Shown piece after piece: positions 32,571-44,400 of a stretch of DNA of 64,000 nucleotides. The notes beneath the pieces are model-generated. The model searched no databases and was not told where the DNA came from. It was given only the letters and a program-made list of their open reading frames with translations. The DNA is from Crocodylus rhombifer (lineage: Eukaryota; Chordata; Crocodylia; Crocodylidae). Where the stretch lies: positions 2,331,478 to 2,395,477 of the forward strand of contig JAVSML010000027.1 of NCBI GenBank assembly GCA_038503035.1, in the 5' to 3' direction. The position numbers and the translations under genes are program-made. The first letter of the stretch is position 1; each line of letters opens with the position of its first letter.

Positions 32571-35372
32571 GCCAAAAACATGAAGATAAGCCTAGCTCCC
32601 CTCACCATTCTGCTGGGGATACCAGAGATAAAAGATTTGGCTACAAAAAATGAAACCTGAAAGCTGAAAATGTATGGTGAACATTACACTCTCTCAGGAA
32701 TTCTGGGGCCATAGGGTTAGGAGACAGTTGAGCAGAAATTTAAAAGATGCTACTGGCACCTACAAGTTGGACTTGGGTGCCTAAAGTACTTAAATATATT
32801 TTGGTATTTAAATGTATTTGTGGATGCATCTAAATGCATCTAGCCCAAACTGCATTTAGTTATCACAGTTTATTGCCAGTTGACAAAGATTTGCATAGGT
32901 ATAGTCAGTCTTAGTTTTTTAAATAAAATTCTGTATGCTTATAAACACAGGACTTGCAACATTCTCACAGTCAGAGTGAAATTCATTGTCTGCAATTAAA
33001 AAAATAATAATTTCACATGATCAGTATGGCAAAACTCACATGCCTTTGAGACAACATAGCTTTGACTCCATGAGCATACACTACTGTGAATAGAATTACC
33101 TACCTGTCTGTCAGTCAAGGTAGTTTAAAATACCTGTGCTCCTAAAGCCTATGTGTCATTATAGATTTAACAGTACTAGCAGCGTTCCTTTTGTCAAACA
33201 ATGAAGCAATATGACTAATTAACACTCACTAGGGAATCTGAAATAATGATCCTTCTCTTTTCCTAGAGCCAATTACCCCAAATATTCAGATTAGCTACCT
33301 ACTATCTCTCTGAAAGAAATGTCTTGATTTCTTTTTCTTTTTAATTTAAGGCATTATGTATCATGTAGCATCATGTTATATGATGTTATGTCACATCCTG
33401 ACAGCTTACAACTAGGGATATGCTGAATTTATTGGATAGTTAATACTTGCCTGAATTAACAAGATAACCAACTTTCCAGAGAAAGAAAATCTGGGAAATT
33501 GCTGCAGTACCTCCTTCCTTAAAACCAGAGAGAACATGTCTGTTTGATTTAATCAGCCATAGTATTTCACTATTACTTTCCACTAAGATATGCTTAAGAA
33601 TATATTTGTATTTAGAAATATGTATAATGTACACAATATATACAACCTGCTTCCACTCAGATACACGAAACTGTCCAATAATCTAATGTAATTTTATAAT
33701 GTTAGAACAAGCCTTGCCTCAAGACGATATTTCCAAGAATGTCACTATAGGGGAAAAGAAAATCAAGTTCATGAAAATCAAAATCAGTAACATTCTTACT
33801 GGAAATTAATCCCATCTTTGTTAGTAAGTAATTCTAACGCCAACATTAGAACTATTCTGGTGCTGTAATAGAAAATGTTATCTCCTATATAAATGGATTC
33901 TGTGTATTCAAGCGCTGAGCAACTCTCTCTTATGTATCTGGCTCCTACAATGAGAAACTAATCCCATGTTAGTTGTCTATGGTCTCTTTAAAATCCATAG
34001 GGAAAGTTACATGCCTCAGGATGGCATCTAAAACTCCCAGCATCTTGAGGGAAAAGTCAACCAGAGCTTGCCAATAGAGAATCTGAAGGCAGACATTGTC
34101 TTAAATCATACCCCTGTTGTTTAGGAACCTAAGGGCTGCAAGGAGATACCTCCATCCACTGGGGATTGAAGGCCCAGAGTCCTCTCCTGGAGGTAAGTGT
34201 CTATGCCCACTGTTTCAAAAATGGAACAGAGGTCCCTTTTCTTTTTCAAAGATGACGAGTTGACCTTTTATGAATCTTGTTTTTTTTCCCCTGTGGAAGA
34301 GGGGTGAAGTGTACCATTTCCCACAGTAGCTTTAGTAGTAAATTTACTGCCTTGGTAGGTCAGGAGTATGGATTCTCCTTGGGCATGGGCAGGAATTGAC
34401 TGTGGACTTATTTTCTGGGTGAATGTTTCAATCAGTAGATGGTGTAAAAAAAGGCAGAGGCGCTTTCTCCATGCTAAAAGGTTTCCTAATCACAGCATTA
34501 ATTGTGATCTGAAATGCCTATCAGACAGAGCACTGGAAGGGAAATAGGCACAACATGCTTCTGGGTGGGAAGCCTAGACACGAATTGGTAGAGAGCTACT
34601 CAGTACTGGCAAACTCTGATGCTTCTGGATATGCACAGAAGCAACACTTCAAGTGCCTGGGGATCTCTACATCTGAGATACTGATAGAATTTAAGTTAGG
34701 CATTTTCAGGACACTAATTTTGGATTTAGGTACCAAAATTCTGCATGTCTACTTGAGCACCCAAATCTTTCAGTGCATATAGTTCCTACTTATGTGTTAC
34801 TGATGCACCATGCCATCACAGTGGTGGGTCTAGTGTTAGAACCTAATTAAAAGATGCTGTCTTGAAGGTTTTAATGTATGAGGCTCCAATTTTCTAATGT
34901 CCAGATATAACAAAAGACTTAAGCATGTGCTTAATGTAAAGTAGTCAGATATGCCCATTAATGCCAAGTTTAAATATAAGACTGATGTTTTTTGCATTCT
35001 TGTTTACAGTATAGGTATGTATATATACACAGTACAATATATCAGGTAAATGTGTTCAAAACCCTGAGCAATTTTAGTTGGCTCAGATTGAGATTGAAAG
35101 CAAGATCTGCATAGCTAATACTTAAACCCTTGTGGGCTTAATGCCATAATAAGTTTCTACTGGAAGCTCTGAAAGCAAGTATTTGAAAGCACCTCTGATA
35201 TTTTTAATTTCCCTCTACTTATGGTTAAGAAAATTTGGCTGAAACTGACAGAAGTAATGACATTGAGGTAGCATGTGGCTGTAAAGTGAAAATGAGTTTA
35301 AAACAAAAAACAGGTCAATAATTTAAACATTTGGCATCTGGGTGGTACTTTCATGCCCCAGCTAATGTAGAG
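32571..35372. other. Unique sequence without gene
   Basis: A 2.8-kb A+T-rich stretch; nothing recognised with confidence. Confidence 0.5.
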
Positions 35373-35380
35373 CTCTCCAT
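35373..35380 (+). repeat. Target-site duplication CTCTCCAT (left)
   Basis: Perfect 8-bp match to 36076-36083. Confidence 0.92.
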
Positions 35381-36075
35381 TAGGGCTGTGCAAAGCTTCC
35401 ATCCCTGATTCGATTCGGCGGAGATTCAATCCGATTTGGTGGCTGAATCTCTGAATCCAAATCGAATCAGAGGACTCTCTAATCTCACCGATTCAGAACC
35501 CTCTGAATCGATTTGGAAAGATTAGGATATTCAGACATAGACACAGCTTTACATACCTCTAGCTAGCAGGCGACTCGTGAATTCTGCAATGCTGGGGCAC
35601 ATGCAGCATCCCACAGAAGTGTGGCGGTCTCCCCAGCACACTTGGCAGCAGACCCAAAAGTGGACCAGAAGCACTTCCAGTCTACATCCAGGTCCACTAG
35701 AGAGCACGTCCCCCCCACATCCCCTTAGTTCAGTGACTGGAGCCTCCTAGGTCTGGGAGGAGCACCCAGGTTCCCCCCACAACTGATTGCCAAGCCAAGG
35801 AGGTGTGGGGGGGGGGCACAGCTTGCTCTCTGGCAGACCCAGAAGTGGACTGCATCGCAGCATTTATAAGCCATGCTGGTACCTTGAGGTATGTAGAAAA
35901 AACATTTAAAGCTGTGTCTGTGTCCAAATCGCTCATTCTCTGAATCAGCATCAAATCTTCAGATTCGGATTCAGCCGAATCAAATCAGGGACAGTGATCT
36001 AAATCAACAAATCGAATCATTGTTTTTGATTCAGGCCGAATCCAAATTGAATAGGGCCTGCTTCGCACACCTCTA
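35381..36075. mobile_element. Non-autonomous hAT transposon, 695 bp
   Basis: Begins TAGGGCTGTGCAAAGCTTCC and ends GGCCTGCTTCGCACACCTCTA; the ends are inverted repeats (TAGGGCTGTGC against TAGAGGTGTGC). Longer subterminal arms are built from ATTCGGATTCAG/GAATCGATT-type motifs read in both directions. A perfect 8-bp target duplication places it in the hAT superfamily. No transposase. A G run lies at 35807-35816. Confidence 0.93.
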
Positions 36076-36083
36076 CTCTCCAT
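36076..36083 (+). repeat. Target-site duplication CTCTCCAT (right)
   Basis: Partner of 35373-35380. Confidence 0.92.
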
Positions 36084-36189
36084 CCATACCCACTGGCAAA
36101 GCAACATTGTATTATTTGGAAAAAAAATACAGTGCTTTTTAAATGCTAACTAAATATTTTAAGGGCAAAACGTAAAGAGAGTACTTCTA

Positions 36190-36490
36190 AAGTCTCCTAT
36201 AGATGTTTGGGGAACCTGCTCTGACGCTCTGGAAATCCAGCGCACAGAAATTGATGCACTTGAGCAGCCTTCTGCATCGTGTATCAGCATCTCCTGTGTC
36301 TCCACACTGAAAAAATAGTGGCGGGGTGGTTTGAAATAAAACACCTTTAGTTCAAAGTTCCTTGCTGCCATTTTTTCAACATGGAGACCTGCAGGAATGC
36401 TGATATCTATGACATTGCGGGCACTTTTAATTAGAGCAGCTTGCTAATTAAAGCACCCAGTACCACATCCCAAAACACATGGAAAAATGC
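36190..36490. mobile_element. Unnamed MITE-like repeat (family C)
   Basis: Contains GTATCAGCATCTC and its approximate inverse GAATGCTGATATCTATGACA, CTAATTAAAGCACCC, and a TGGAAAAATGCCC end, in the same order as the copies at 28490 and 62690. Arms around 36300 and 36400 are partly inverted. Confidence 0.55.
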
Positions 36491-36689
36491 CCTTTGTGAC
36501 TATATATGATGCATTTAAACAATTTAACAAAAACAACTAGCATGCCACATTCAAACTAGCTTTAATTTTACTTTTTTACCTGTGCTGTTCCCAAACCTCT
36601 CTTCAGTGTCCTATGGTTCTACCAGCACACCTCAGAAAGGATTTAAGTCCTGCTGCTTTGTCAACTTTGGGCAATATGTTTGTTAGATA

Positions 36690-36800
36690 AGCAGATTTTT
36701 ACTAGGCATTGATTTAGTTAGTCTGTAAGGTACAAATCTACCCAGCCTCCTGTCTTTCAGATTAACATGGCTAAATACCACTTGCTGGCTTGTGACCATT
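36690..36800 (+). mobile_element. Penelope-like 3'-end fragment (second subfamily)
   Basis: TTAGTTAGTCTGTAAGGTAC followed by CTTTCAGATTAACATGGCTA matches the widespread reptilian 3' end of the pattern GTTAGTCTATAAGGTGCCAC ... ACAGACTAACACGGCTAC. Diverged. Confidence 0.7.
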
Positions 36801-37018
36801 TTGTCCACTCACTTAACAATGAAACAGTAGTAACAGTTTATAATATCCTATTGCTTAAATTGCATCATTAGTATTTCCCAACTTTAGCCTTTCAGAACAC
36901 ATTACTTACACAAGAATACATAAAGGATATGAGTTTAGCCTACTTAGAAGTTTCTTGATGCCAATGTATTATGCATTGCAAGACATACTAATACATATTT
37001 TAATATCTATTTAGGAAC

Positions 37019-37039
37019 ATCTATCTATCTGTCTATCTA
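37019..37039. repeat. (TCTA)n microsatellite before L1-Tx1 fragment
   Basis: ATCTATCTATCTGTCTATCT directly abuts the 5' end of the L1-Tx1 fragment; a similar tract follows its 3' end. Confidence 0.85.
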
Positions 37040-38397
37040 CGCACCTGGAAGAATCACCCAGGACAGCCTGCACCTGCTGCATGACTTGCTGGCAACCACA
37101 AAGATCTTCAATCTGAATCAAGAGATGGCCTTCTATTGAATTAGCCACAACTTCTTATTCCAGACTTTTATGGCACTTGGCATTAGGCCCCTCTTCACCC
37201 CTACTGTTCACTTCCTGTACTGAAACATCTGTAGCCTAAGGATGAATGAAGCACTGTGTACCCTTTCCCAGAGTACAGGGGCATCCAGTAGGGCTATCCC
37301 CTCTCTAGAATCTTTTACACTGCAGCCACTGAGCCACTGCTCCACATGCTGTGGCATTGCCTGACAGGTCTGGCCTTGCCATTGGCCTTCACTACAGCCA
37401 CTGACCCATCAGTCAAGGATGTCACCAACATATCCCACAGATATGACTGTTTTTGTGAGCAGTAAGGATGACGTACACTCAGTGGTAGATTGTCAGTGCA
37501 CTTATAAGCACACCTCCTTGGTCTGTATCAATTAAGCCAAAATCAGTACACTTCTGCTGGGCACCTGAGCCAGTGCTCCTCCCCATCAGCCCTACCTGTG
37601 CTGGTGCCATGATGGCTCCAAAGCCCTGGGTGTTTTACTAGGTCTGCCAACCTGTCTAGTCCAAAACTGGGAACGCCTCACTGAAGAGGTTAAGGCATGA
37701 CTAAAGCAGAGAAATTGGTACCTACATGCTCATTAATACACTGTAATAATGACAGATTAAGTTTAGTACCTGTAGTAACAGGTACTAATTTAATGCACTA
37801 TAATTGGTGCTACCACAAAGTAGCACCGGTGTACATTTTTAAGGTGATGCTAATGTGCTACTTCTACTGTGTATTAGCACTGCTTTCATCATAGTGCACT
37901 AATGCACAGTACACTTAGTCTACTGTGCTTCTAGCATCTCGTGTAGACACACCCAGCTTCTCTTACTGCATGGCATGGATGTCATCCTAGACTGGCCAAG
38001 GACCCTAATTAAGAAGCTTCAAAAGCTCATTGTGGACTTCTTCTGGGATGGTTGTCACGGGCGCCAGTAACCTATCTTCTACCTGCTCACTGCTGACGGG
38101 GAACAGGGACTGATTGACCTGGTGAGCAGAGTAATTGCCTACTTCCAACAATCTTTGGTGTCATGCTGGGCCATCACAGAGGGCACTCTGTACAGAGAAA
38201 GATGGCCAGCTAGGCCAAAAAGTGAGACTGTATGAAGGAAGCGAGGGGAAGGGAAAGGAAGTTTCAATCCTTTGGTTATGATGTAAGATTGATGAATACT
38301 TTCATGCTTAGCTCCTTGTGGGGTCATGTGTACTTTTTATCTTTTGGGGTTTTTTTGACATTTTTATAGTGAAGTTCTAAAAAGTTTTTAAAAAGTC
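37040..38397 (+). mobile_element. L1-Tx1 LINE, old RT and 3' fragment
   Basis: Translation in shifting frames shows L1-Tx1 reverse-transcriptase pieces in order: ITQDSLHLLHDLLATTKIF (near 37055; compare IQDNLFLLHDLL at 47.3 kb), a block near 37220-37300 that includes ALCTLFP, then, after a MITE insertion, LIKKLQKLIVDFFWDGCH and GEQGLIDLVSRVIAYFQQ (near 38010-38150; compare EGGQGLTNLASRVAAYCLQ). It ends TAAAAAGTTTTTAAAAAGTC, like the end of the 43.2-50.2 kb copy. Many stops; dead and older than that copy. Confidence 0.85.
37722..37957. mobile_element. Family B MITE inside the L1-Tx1 fragment
   Basis: Ends GGTACCTACATGCTCATTAA and CTCGTGTAGACACACCCAG are inverted repeats; arms contain TAGTACCTGTAGTAACAGGTACTA and GGTGCTACCACAAAGTAGCACC palindromes. 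L1-Tx1 coding similarity stops before it and resumes after it. Confidence 0.78.
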
Positions 38398-38433
38398 TAT
38401 CTGTCTGTCTTTCTATTTATCTAATAGTAACAA
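38398..38433. repeat. (TCTG/TCTA)n microsatellite at L1-Tx1 3' end
   Basis: TATCTGTCTGTCTTTCTATT follows the L1-Tx1 3' terminus directly and resembles the tract at 37019-37039. Confidence 0.85.
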
Positions 38434-39050
38434 AGCAGAATTCCTTTGCAGTTTCTTTGCATGCCATGGTTACAGGAAACTGTTCACTGACTGATGTTGT
38501 AAATGGAATACTGATTTGTTACAGCTTCTATCTATTACTAGTGCTCCTGCTGCTCTCTTTTCTGTCTTTAGAAACTTCCTTTTTAGACAATGAAAACAGA
38601 AGGAAAAGAAAGAAATATTCTTGTTCTATTCATTCTCTTTCTTCAGACTGCAACACTTGAACCATATTACCAAGACTAATGTGATAGATTATGTGGGACT
38701 GATATTGAAACAAAAGTAATAATGTGAAATGGAAATTTCTTTCCACACATTATTTTCCGGTATACTTTAAACAAATAGTTCTATAAAACTTTTCAAGAGC
38801 TCTTTGGCATGAATGATCTTCTTGTTAGGCCACTTTTGTTCAGAGATGGTGTGTATAACTGCTGTAACCCATTGACGACATGTTTAGAAACCAAGAAAGG
38901 GACAACCAATTGTTCTAGTCTCTCCCCAAACTTCTTGTCTGCATTGCAGTCCCACTAAATATTATCGCTGTTTTCGTAATTGTCTCATATTGAACTAGAA
39001 ATAACTGGAACTCCAGTTAGATTTTTATAACTACAGAAATGTTCATGGGC
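38434..39050. other. Unique sequence without gene
   Basis: Nothing recognised. Confidence 0.5.
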
Positions 39051-39465
39051 AGCCTCAGTTCATGGAAAGGGGGGTGAAGTAACAGTAACTTCAATCTTCC
39101 CTCCCCCCTCCCTTACTGTTCATGCTCAATAACACATTCCCTCCCCTCTTTTCCTGCTCTCCCCTCCCCCCACACACCACTACCACTTCTGCTGCCCCCA
39201 GATGAGGCAGGGAGGGGACAAGAGCCATGCTGCCCCCACTTCAGCTGGGTTGCACATGGACCCAGCCATGGCTAGCAACAGTGGTAGCAGTGGTTCCCTT
39301 TCTCCATATCTACTCCCAAGATGGCAGGGAAAAACCCAGGGGACCAGAGACAGAAGAAGGACTCTCCTATTGCTGTCTAGGCTGACTGAGCCCAGCTCCA
39401 CAGGGTGCCCAGCTGGAGCAGGCAAGAGTGCCTCTGCAGCCCCTTCCCCTCCTCCCATCTGAGAG
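39051..39465. other. C-rich block, unclassified
   Basis: Several C-rich runs (CTTCCCTCCCCCCTCCCTTA near 39097) and overlapping open frames on both strands without known domains. Possibly a MITE core. Confidence 0.4.
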
Positions 39466-42400
39466 AATTATTACTTAATTCAGGGACTTAAGACAAAATT
39501 CCCTGCTGCTTCCCCCGCAGTGTGGTTGACTGAACAAGGGGTGCATCCACACTCCTGAACCCCCCCACTTCCCAGATCTGCCCACGAAAATGTTTTTAAG
39601 CGAACACAGTAAGTTAACGAATAGCAATAACCTAAGAGAACCATAAAGCATCCATGTGTATAATGCCGCACAACTGGCATAGTGATGCCAATTGTTACCT
39701 GAGATTTCATTTTCCAGTGTGTTCTGCAAAGAATAATAGAGCTATCATTGCTAACTGGATATCACACAAGGTTTTTTGAACGATAACTGATAAATGAAAA
39801 AAATGAAAACATAACTATTTGCTGAGCTGCAGAAAAGTGAAAGTCAAATTCTTAAATAAAATAGGAGTTGTATTCAAGAATAGAGTTCCTGATCCTGCAA
39901 GATGCTGGAACTCCCTCGTTTGTACAGCCTATTCCAAAGAGCCAGTTTATGGATAACCCTTACCAATGACTGTTCCCACAGAAGTTAAGGAGATGACCTG
40001 TGTAACTGCTTAACAGTAAAAGTTTCAAAATCTAGCCCAATATTTACAGTTGCAACTGCACACCTCTGCATGTACTTAGCATAGAACCTGAACTGACAAG
40101 TTTTACTATTTGTGAAACTCTCCCTTCTGAAATCAGTCAGACAGTGTAGCCATTTTTATTTTGATAATGGTTATAAAAATTGCTTTCAGGCTAGGTCTTT
40201 GCTGTTGCTTGCCTGCTAGGCAACTATATTTTATCTGGGCATTATTAGAGGCAGCACAGTTAGGCTGCTCTTTTATATTGTAGAAACATGGCTCCTGCCA
40301 CTAATAAACAGAGAAATGCCAACCATAATTGGAAAAACCAGTAGCACTTTTTGAGACATGAGTATGTTTCTCAATGTGGAAATTTCAAGTTGTGAACCTT
40401 GTTAAATGGCATTTTTGGCTGTTTATTTTCACAGCTGCATCAACTTCACTATTACTGTTCCTTTGGCATTATCCTCTCAGATTTTGTTTTTTTGCATATT
40501 CATTGCCATAGATACATTCTGGTCTCTTAGTAGCAGTAAACCAGTGAAGCTGCTACATAGTTTAAATAGAGAAAAGCCGGCACTAAAAGAAATATGATGA
40601 GATTTTGCAACATGTACTTTATCAGCATATGCTGCAGCCTGATTGGGCACACGTGGACTGTTGGAATTAGAAGCCTGTTATTGAGTTAGGAGGATCAGGT
40701 GCTCCCACTACTGGCTCTAGTTAGTGAGAAGTGGGGACAAGGAAAACAAGAAAATTCAGTGTTGATTACAGCTATTGTTGAACTCCCAGTCTCTGGCCCT
40801 GCCATCTCCACTGCTGCTGCTGTGATTATAGTGCTTGCCCCTGCAACCTCTCCTACTCAACATAGTTACTTCTACAATAGTTGAGGGCAGTCTTTCCCTG
40901 TTGGCTTTCATTCCCTAAGGTGTCACTCCTTGTGGGCTCTGCTGACATGCACAGGCCACAGCCATTTATTTTATTTTCCTGTGCAAAAATATAAACTGTG
41001 TGACAGAGTTTATGCTGCATGTTGTCATCTTGTGGAGTTCCCTGCTACTGGGGGTCAATGAGCAAATACTCTAGCTGGGTTTTTTAAATTTTTTTATAGA
41101 GATAAATACTTTTTTCCCCCCAGAATTATTAACACAGGCATGAGATAAGTGTAGAGATCCCCTGCTTCAGGATAGAAAATGATCACCTGTGTGTGAGGGT
41201 CAGGAGAGAGAATTTTTTCTCTATGGACAACACTGCAGCGCCTGAGTGTGAAGAGTAATAGGTGAGGCCATCACTCTTGAACAGGTATGTATAGGTCACT
41301 TGAGAATGTAGAAAATAGTACCTGAAGAAAATATGTTTTAGAGTAGACCTGATTCACTTCTGTACCATTAGGAACCGATGCATGTCCAGAATTCTGAAAT
41401 AAGAACAAAATGTGTGGGATTTTTATTTGCTTCGTTTGAATCGCAGTTGTGTGCTGACTACTAACATTTCAATAAAAATATTTAAAAGAAAATGCTGCCC
41501 ACGGTATGGCTGACAGATGGAGAGGCAAATAAAGTCCTGATGATTTCCAGTTTAGGTGATTTATCTTGCTAAAGGATGAATATTTAGTGCAGGTAACCAC
41601 TTCAGTTGGATTGATACAGTTGTTGTTTCAGTGCTTGTCCAAATAGCCTTTTATGTTGCAATCAAGTAATAGATACAAGATTGACAAGTTACAAAGAAAA
41701 GGAGCTTTCAGTCAACAAACAGACTAAAATCCATTATTGTGGAGTGTACACTGTGTCCTGGACCTGTAAACACATCTTCATTGATCCCATAGAAAGATAG
41801 AAATATCTCCACATGTATGGTTCAATCAAGCCCCTTTTCACAAAGGCAAAGTGCAAACAATATTGAAAAAGCAGAAAGAGACTGACATTACAGTCAAACA
41901 GTAAATAATGGTTGGGCTCAGGAAGCCCATCTATAACATTTCAAACTCCTGTCAGCTCAAATGAAATGTATAACCTCTCTATTACAACCTTAAGAAAGAT
42001 CAAAATGCACATACTGTACATTCCTCTTATTGTCATTCCCTCTTTACCAACTGACCAAATCAATAAGAAAAAGAATCTCATTTTTCAGTTTTGCATTTTT
42101 ATGGATGACTTGGGGTTGGACAAATCCTTTAGAAAAAGTGCTGTTCTTCACATGTCATCGTATTCATATCTCTCTCTTAAAAATCAGCTAAAAGTGTTTA
42201 GAATGTTAAAGCATGGGGTTCTTTTTATTTACACATTTATTTATTTCCAACATTCAGTATTGTGGCTTCTGCAGAAAGGAAGGCAAAGAAGGCAAAAGAT
42301 AGGATAAGAGATTGTCCTTTATATTTCTTTTGTATCTTATTTATACTGATAAACTTGCATATTTTAAGGCATTACTTGTAAATATGTAGGATTGTTTTCC

Positions 42401-43185
42401 AGCTCAAATCTGCACAGTCTCCCCTCCTCACATTACACATGACTTGCAGTTGACCAGTTTGCAGATAACACCTTATCTACTTAAGTCTCACTTAAACTCT
42501 ATCTTGAGATCTTAAATAGAATCTAAGTGACTTTAGCTTGTCCTTCTGCTCAGGTGTGAATTTTTTCCATACTGCTTCAGTTGACAGTAAGAATCAGGTT
42601 GTGTCCTATGATTAAACATGATTTTGAGCCCAAAAATTTAGCAGCTATAAAGGCTAATCTCATTCATCCAAATGATCATATAAATAGTATGTGCCTGAGC
42701 ATTTAAAGGGCTTGGGAAAGAGGTTTTATTCAAAATGAGAATCAGACCTTGTAGCTAGATCTACCAGAAATCCACTTTACAGAAAACTTGTGCTGTAGTA
42801 TGGAATTATGATAAACATTGAAAATACTCTGGAGTTATTTCTAGCAAACTGACCATTTTGTACTGAAATCCTTGTGGAACATTGTATGCATGTCCCCTCA
42901 TTTCTACAGCTAGGGTGAGAGGATTTAATATGGATTCTTCTTCATGAAGTTAAGGGAAAAATCTAACCTGTCATCTTTTGATAATTAAATAAACATAAAA
43001 GTCAGAAAACAAATACACATTAAGGTGAATGTTCACTGATGACAAAACCTTTGGATACCTGTGACTTCTATATCCCAGAACCCAGAAGTAGTGGAAATCT
43101 CAGAAAAGAGATTGTTTTAGAATTCCAAGCCTCTCTCTTGCAGGTTCATTTTCTCTCAGGAATTGATACGAGTTTCAGATAAATC
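39466..43185. other. Unique sequence without gene
   Basis: A 3.7-kb A+T-rich stretch. The longest frame (41912-42307 plus, 131 codons) shows no domain I recognise and no splice or initiation context that would support a gene. Confidence 0.5.
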
Positions 43186-43204
43186 TCCACAATGAATTCC
43201 TGGG

Positions 43205-44400
43205 TCCACTGAAGTCAATAAGAGTGTTGCCTCCGACATCCCCCTGCCAGACCAGGACCTTGCCAAAGTGCTTGAGCACTATGGCATCCTCACTAGCCCC
43301 TGGCACAGGCTGACCATGGGGAGCAGGGACCCCAGCCTCAGGCACATCCTGTCCTTCCAGAGACAGGCATTCATGCTCCTCAGGGGGGGCCTTCAGACCC
43401 TGCCTCCCTCTGTGACCTTTGTGGTGCATGAGAGGTGATATGTGGTCTATCTCTCCCAGAGTGAGACTGCATGCTGCCGCTGTGGCAGCAGCTCCCACCT
43501 GGCTGCCCAGTGTAGTCGGCTGGGACACCAGATGCTGCACCCATGCAGGGAAATGGTGCATCCACCTTTGGTGTAGTAGCCTCATTGAGGGGCAAGGCTG
43601 GGGGCTCCTCCCAACCCCACTCCGCCCCTGTTTCATCTGGAGGGATCAGCACCTCCGGTGTGAACATGCCACCTGACATCCTCCTGGTCTCCTCCTGCCC
43701 CTGTTGGGGCTGAAGCCCCACCCAGTGGAGGGGCTGGAGACTCCTCACAGCCCCCTTCTGCCTGGGTCTCCTCTGGGGCAGCTGGTGCCTCAGGCACTGA
43801 TGCCCCACTGGGTGCGGTGAACGTGGTCTCCACTCAGCCTCCCTCTACCCTCCATCTGCTTGGTAGCACTGCCCCCCCAGTGGGGGGCCTCATCTGATGG
43901 AGGGGCTGGGACATCTTTCCAGTCCCCCCCCCCCCCCACATCCTAGTTTGATCCAGGGTGGCTAGCGCCTTAGGCACTGGGGCCCCATCAGATGGAAAAA
44001 CCAAGACCCCCTCTCTACTTCTCTCCATTCCCGGCTCAGTTGAGGTGGCAGGCCCAGAGGTGGCAAGCCCCAAGCAGTCCAGCCTACCCCTACTCTGAAG
44101 AAAGCCAAGAAAAAGAGGTGGGCATGAGCTTCTCTAGGAGCCCCATCCCCTTTAGTGTTTGCCTCTGCCAGTGCTGGGGAGAATGTAGACAGGGATCCTG
44201 GCCCCACCCTGCCTGCCTCCCCCGGTGACCCCACCAACTCAGACCATGACTGTGGATGTCCCAGTGGCATGGGGGGCACCGGAGGAGTCTGGCAACCCCT
44301 CTCCTCCATTCCATCCCATCGGACTCATGAGTGGTGGGGGGAAGTTGGAGTGCCTGCCTCTCTAGCATCAGGCACAGGAGACGGCAGAGGGGCCTACACA
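43205..44400 (+). pseudogene. L1-Tx1 ORF1 (zinc-knuckle protein), broken
   Basis: ORF1 of L1-Tx1 LINEs is an RNA-binding, gag-like protein. One frame reads SVASDIPLPDQDLAKVLEHY, then DPSLRHILSFQRQAFMLLRG, an in-frame TGA (43436-43438), YVVYLSQSETA and a CCHC zinc knuckle at 43472-43513 (C-X2-C-X4-H-X4-C, exact spacing). The following proline-rich region (43560-44400) is broken by frameshifts and a 14-base C run (43924-43937). The start of ORF1 is missing because the element is 5'-truncated at about 43200. The C-terminal end is cut by the CR1 at about 44400. Open frames on the opposite strand are shadows. Confidence 0.85.

Noticed and set aside
37019..38433. A CRISPR-like or other regularly spaced array
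   Set aside because: The only regular units are TCTA/TCTG simple repeats. The context is vertebrate and no spacer-repeat structure exists anywhere in the window.
41912..42307. 131-residue frame as a possible small gene
   Set aside because: No recognisable domain, A+T-rich composition like the surroundings, and no supporting signal.
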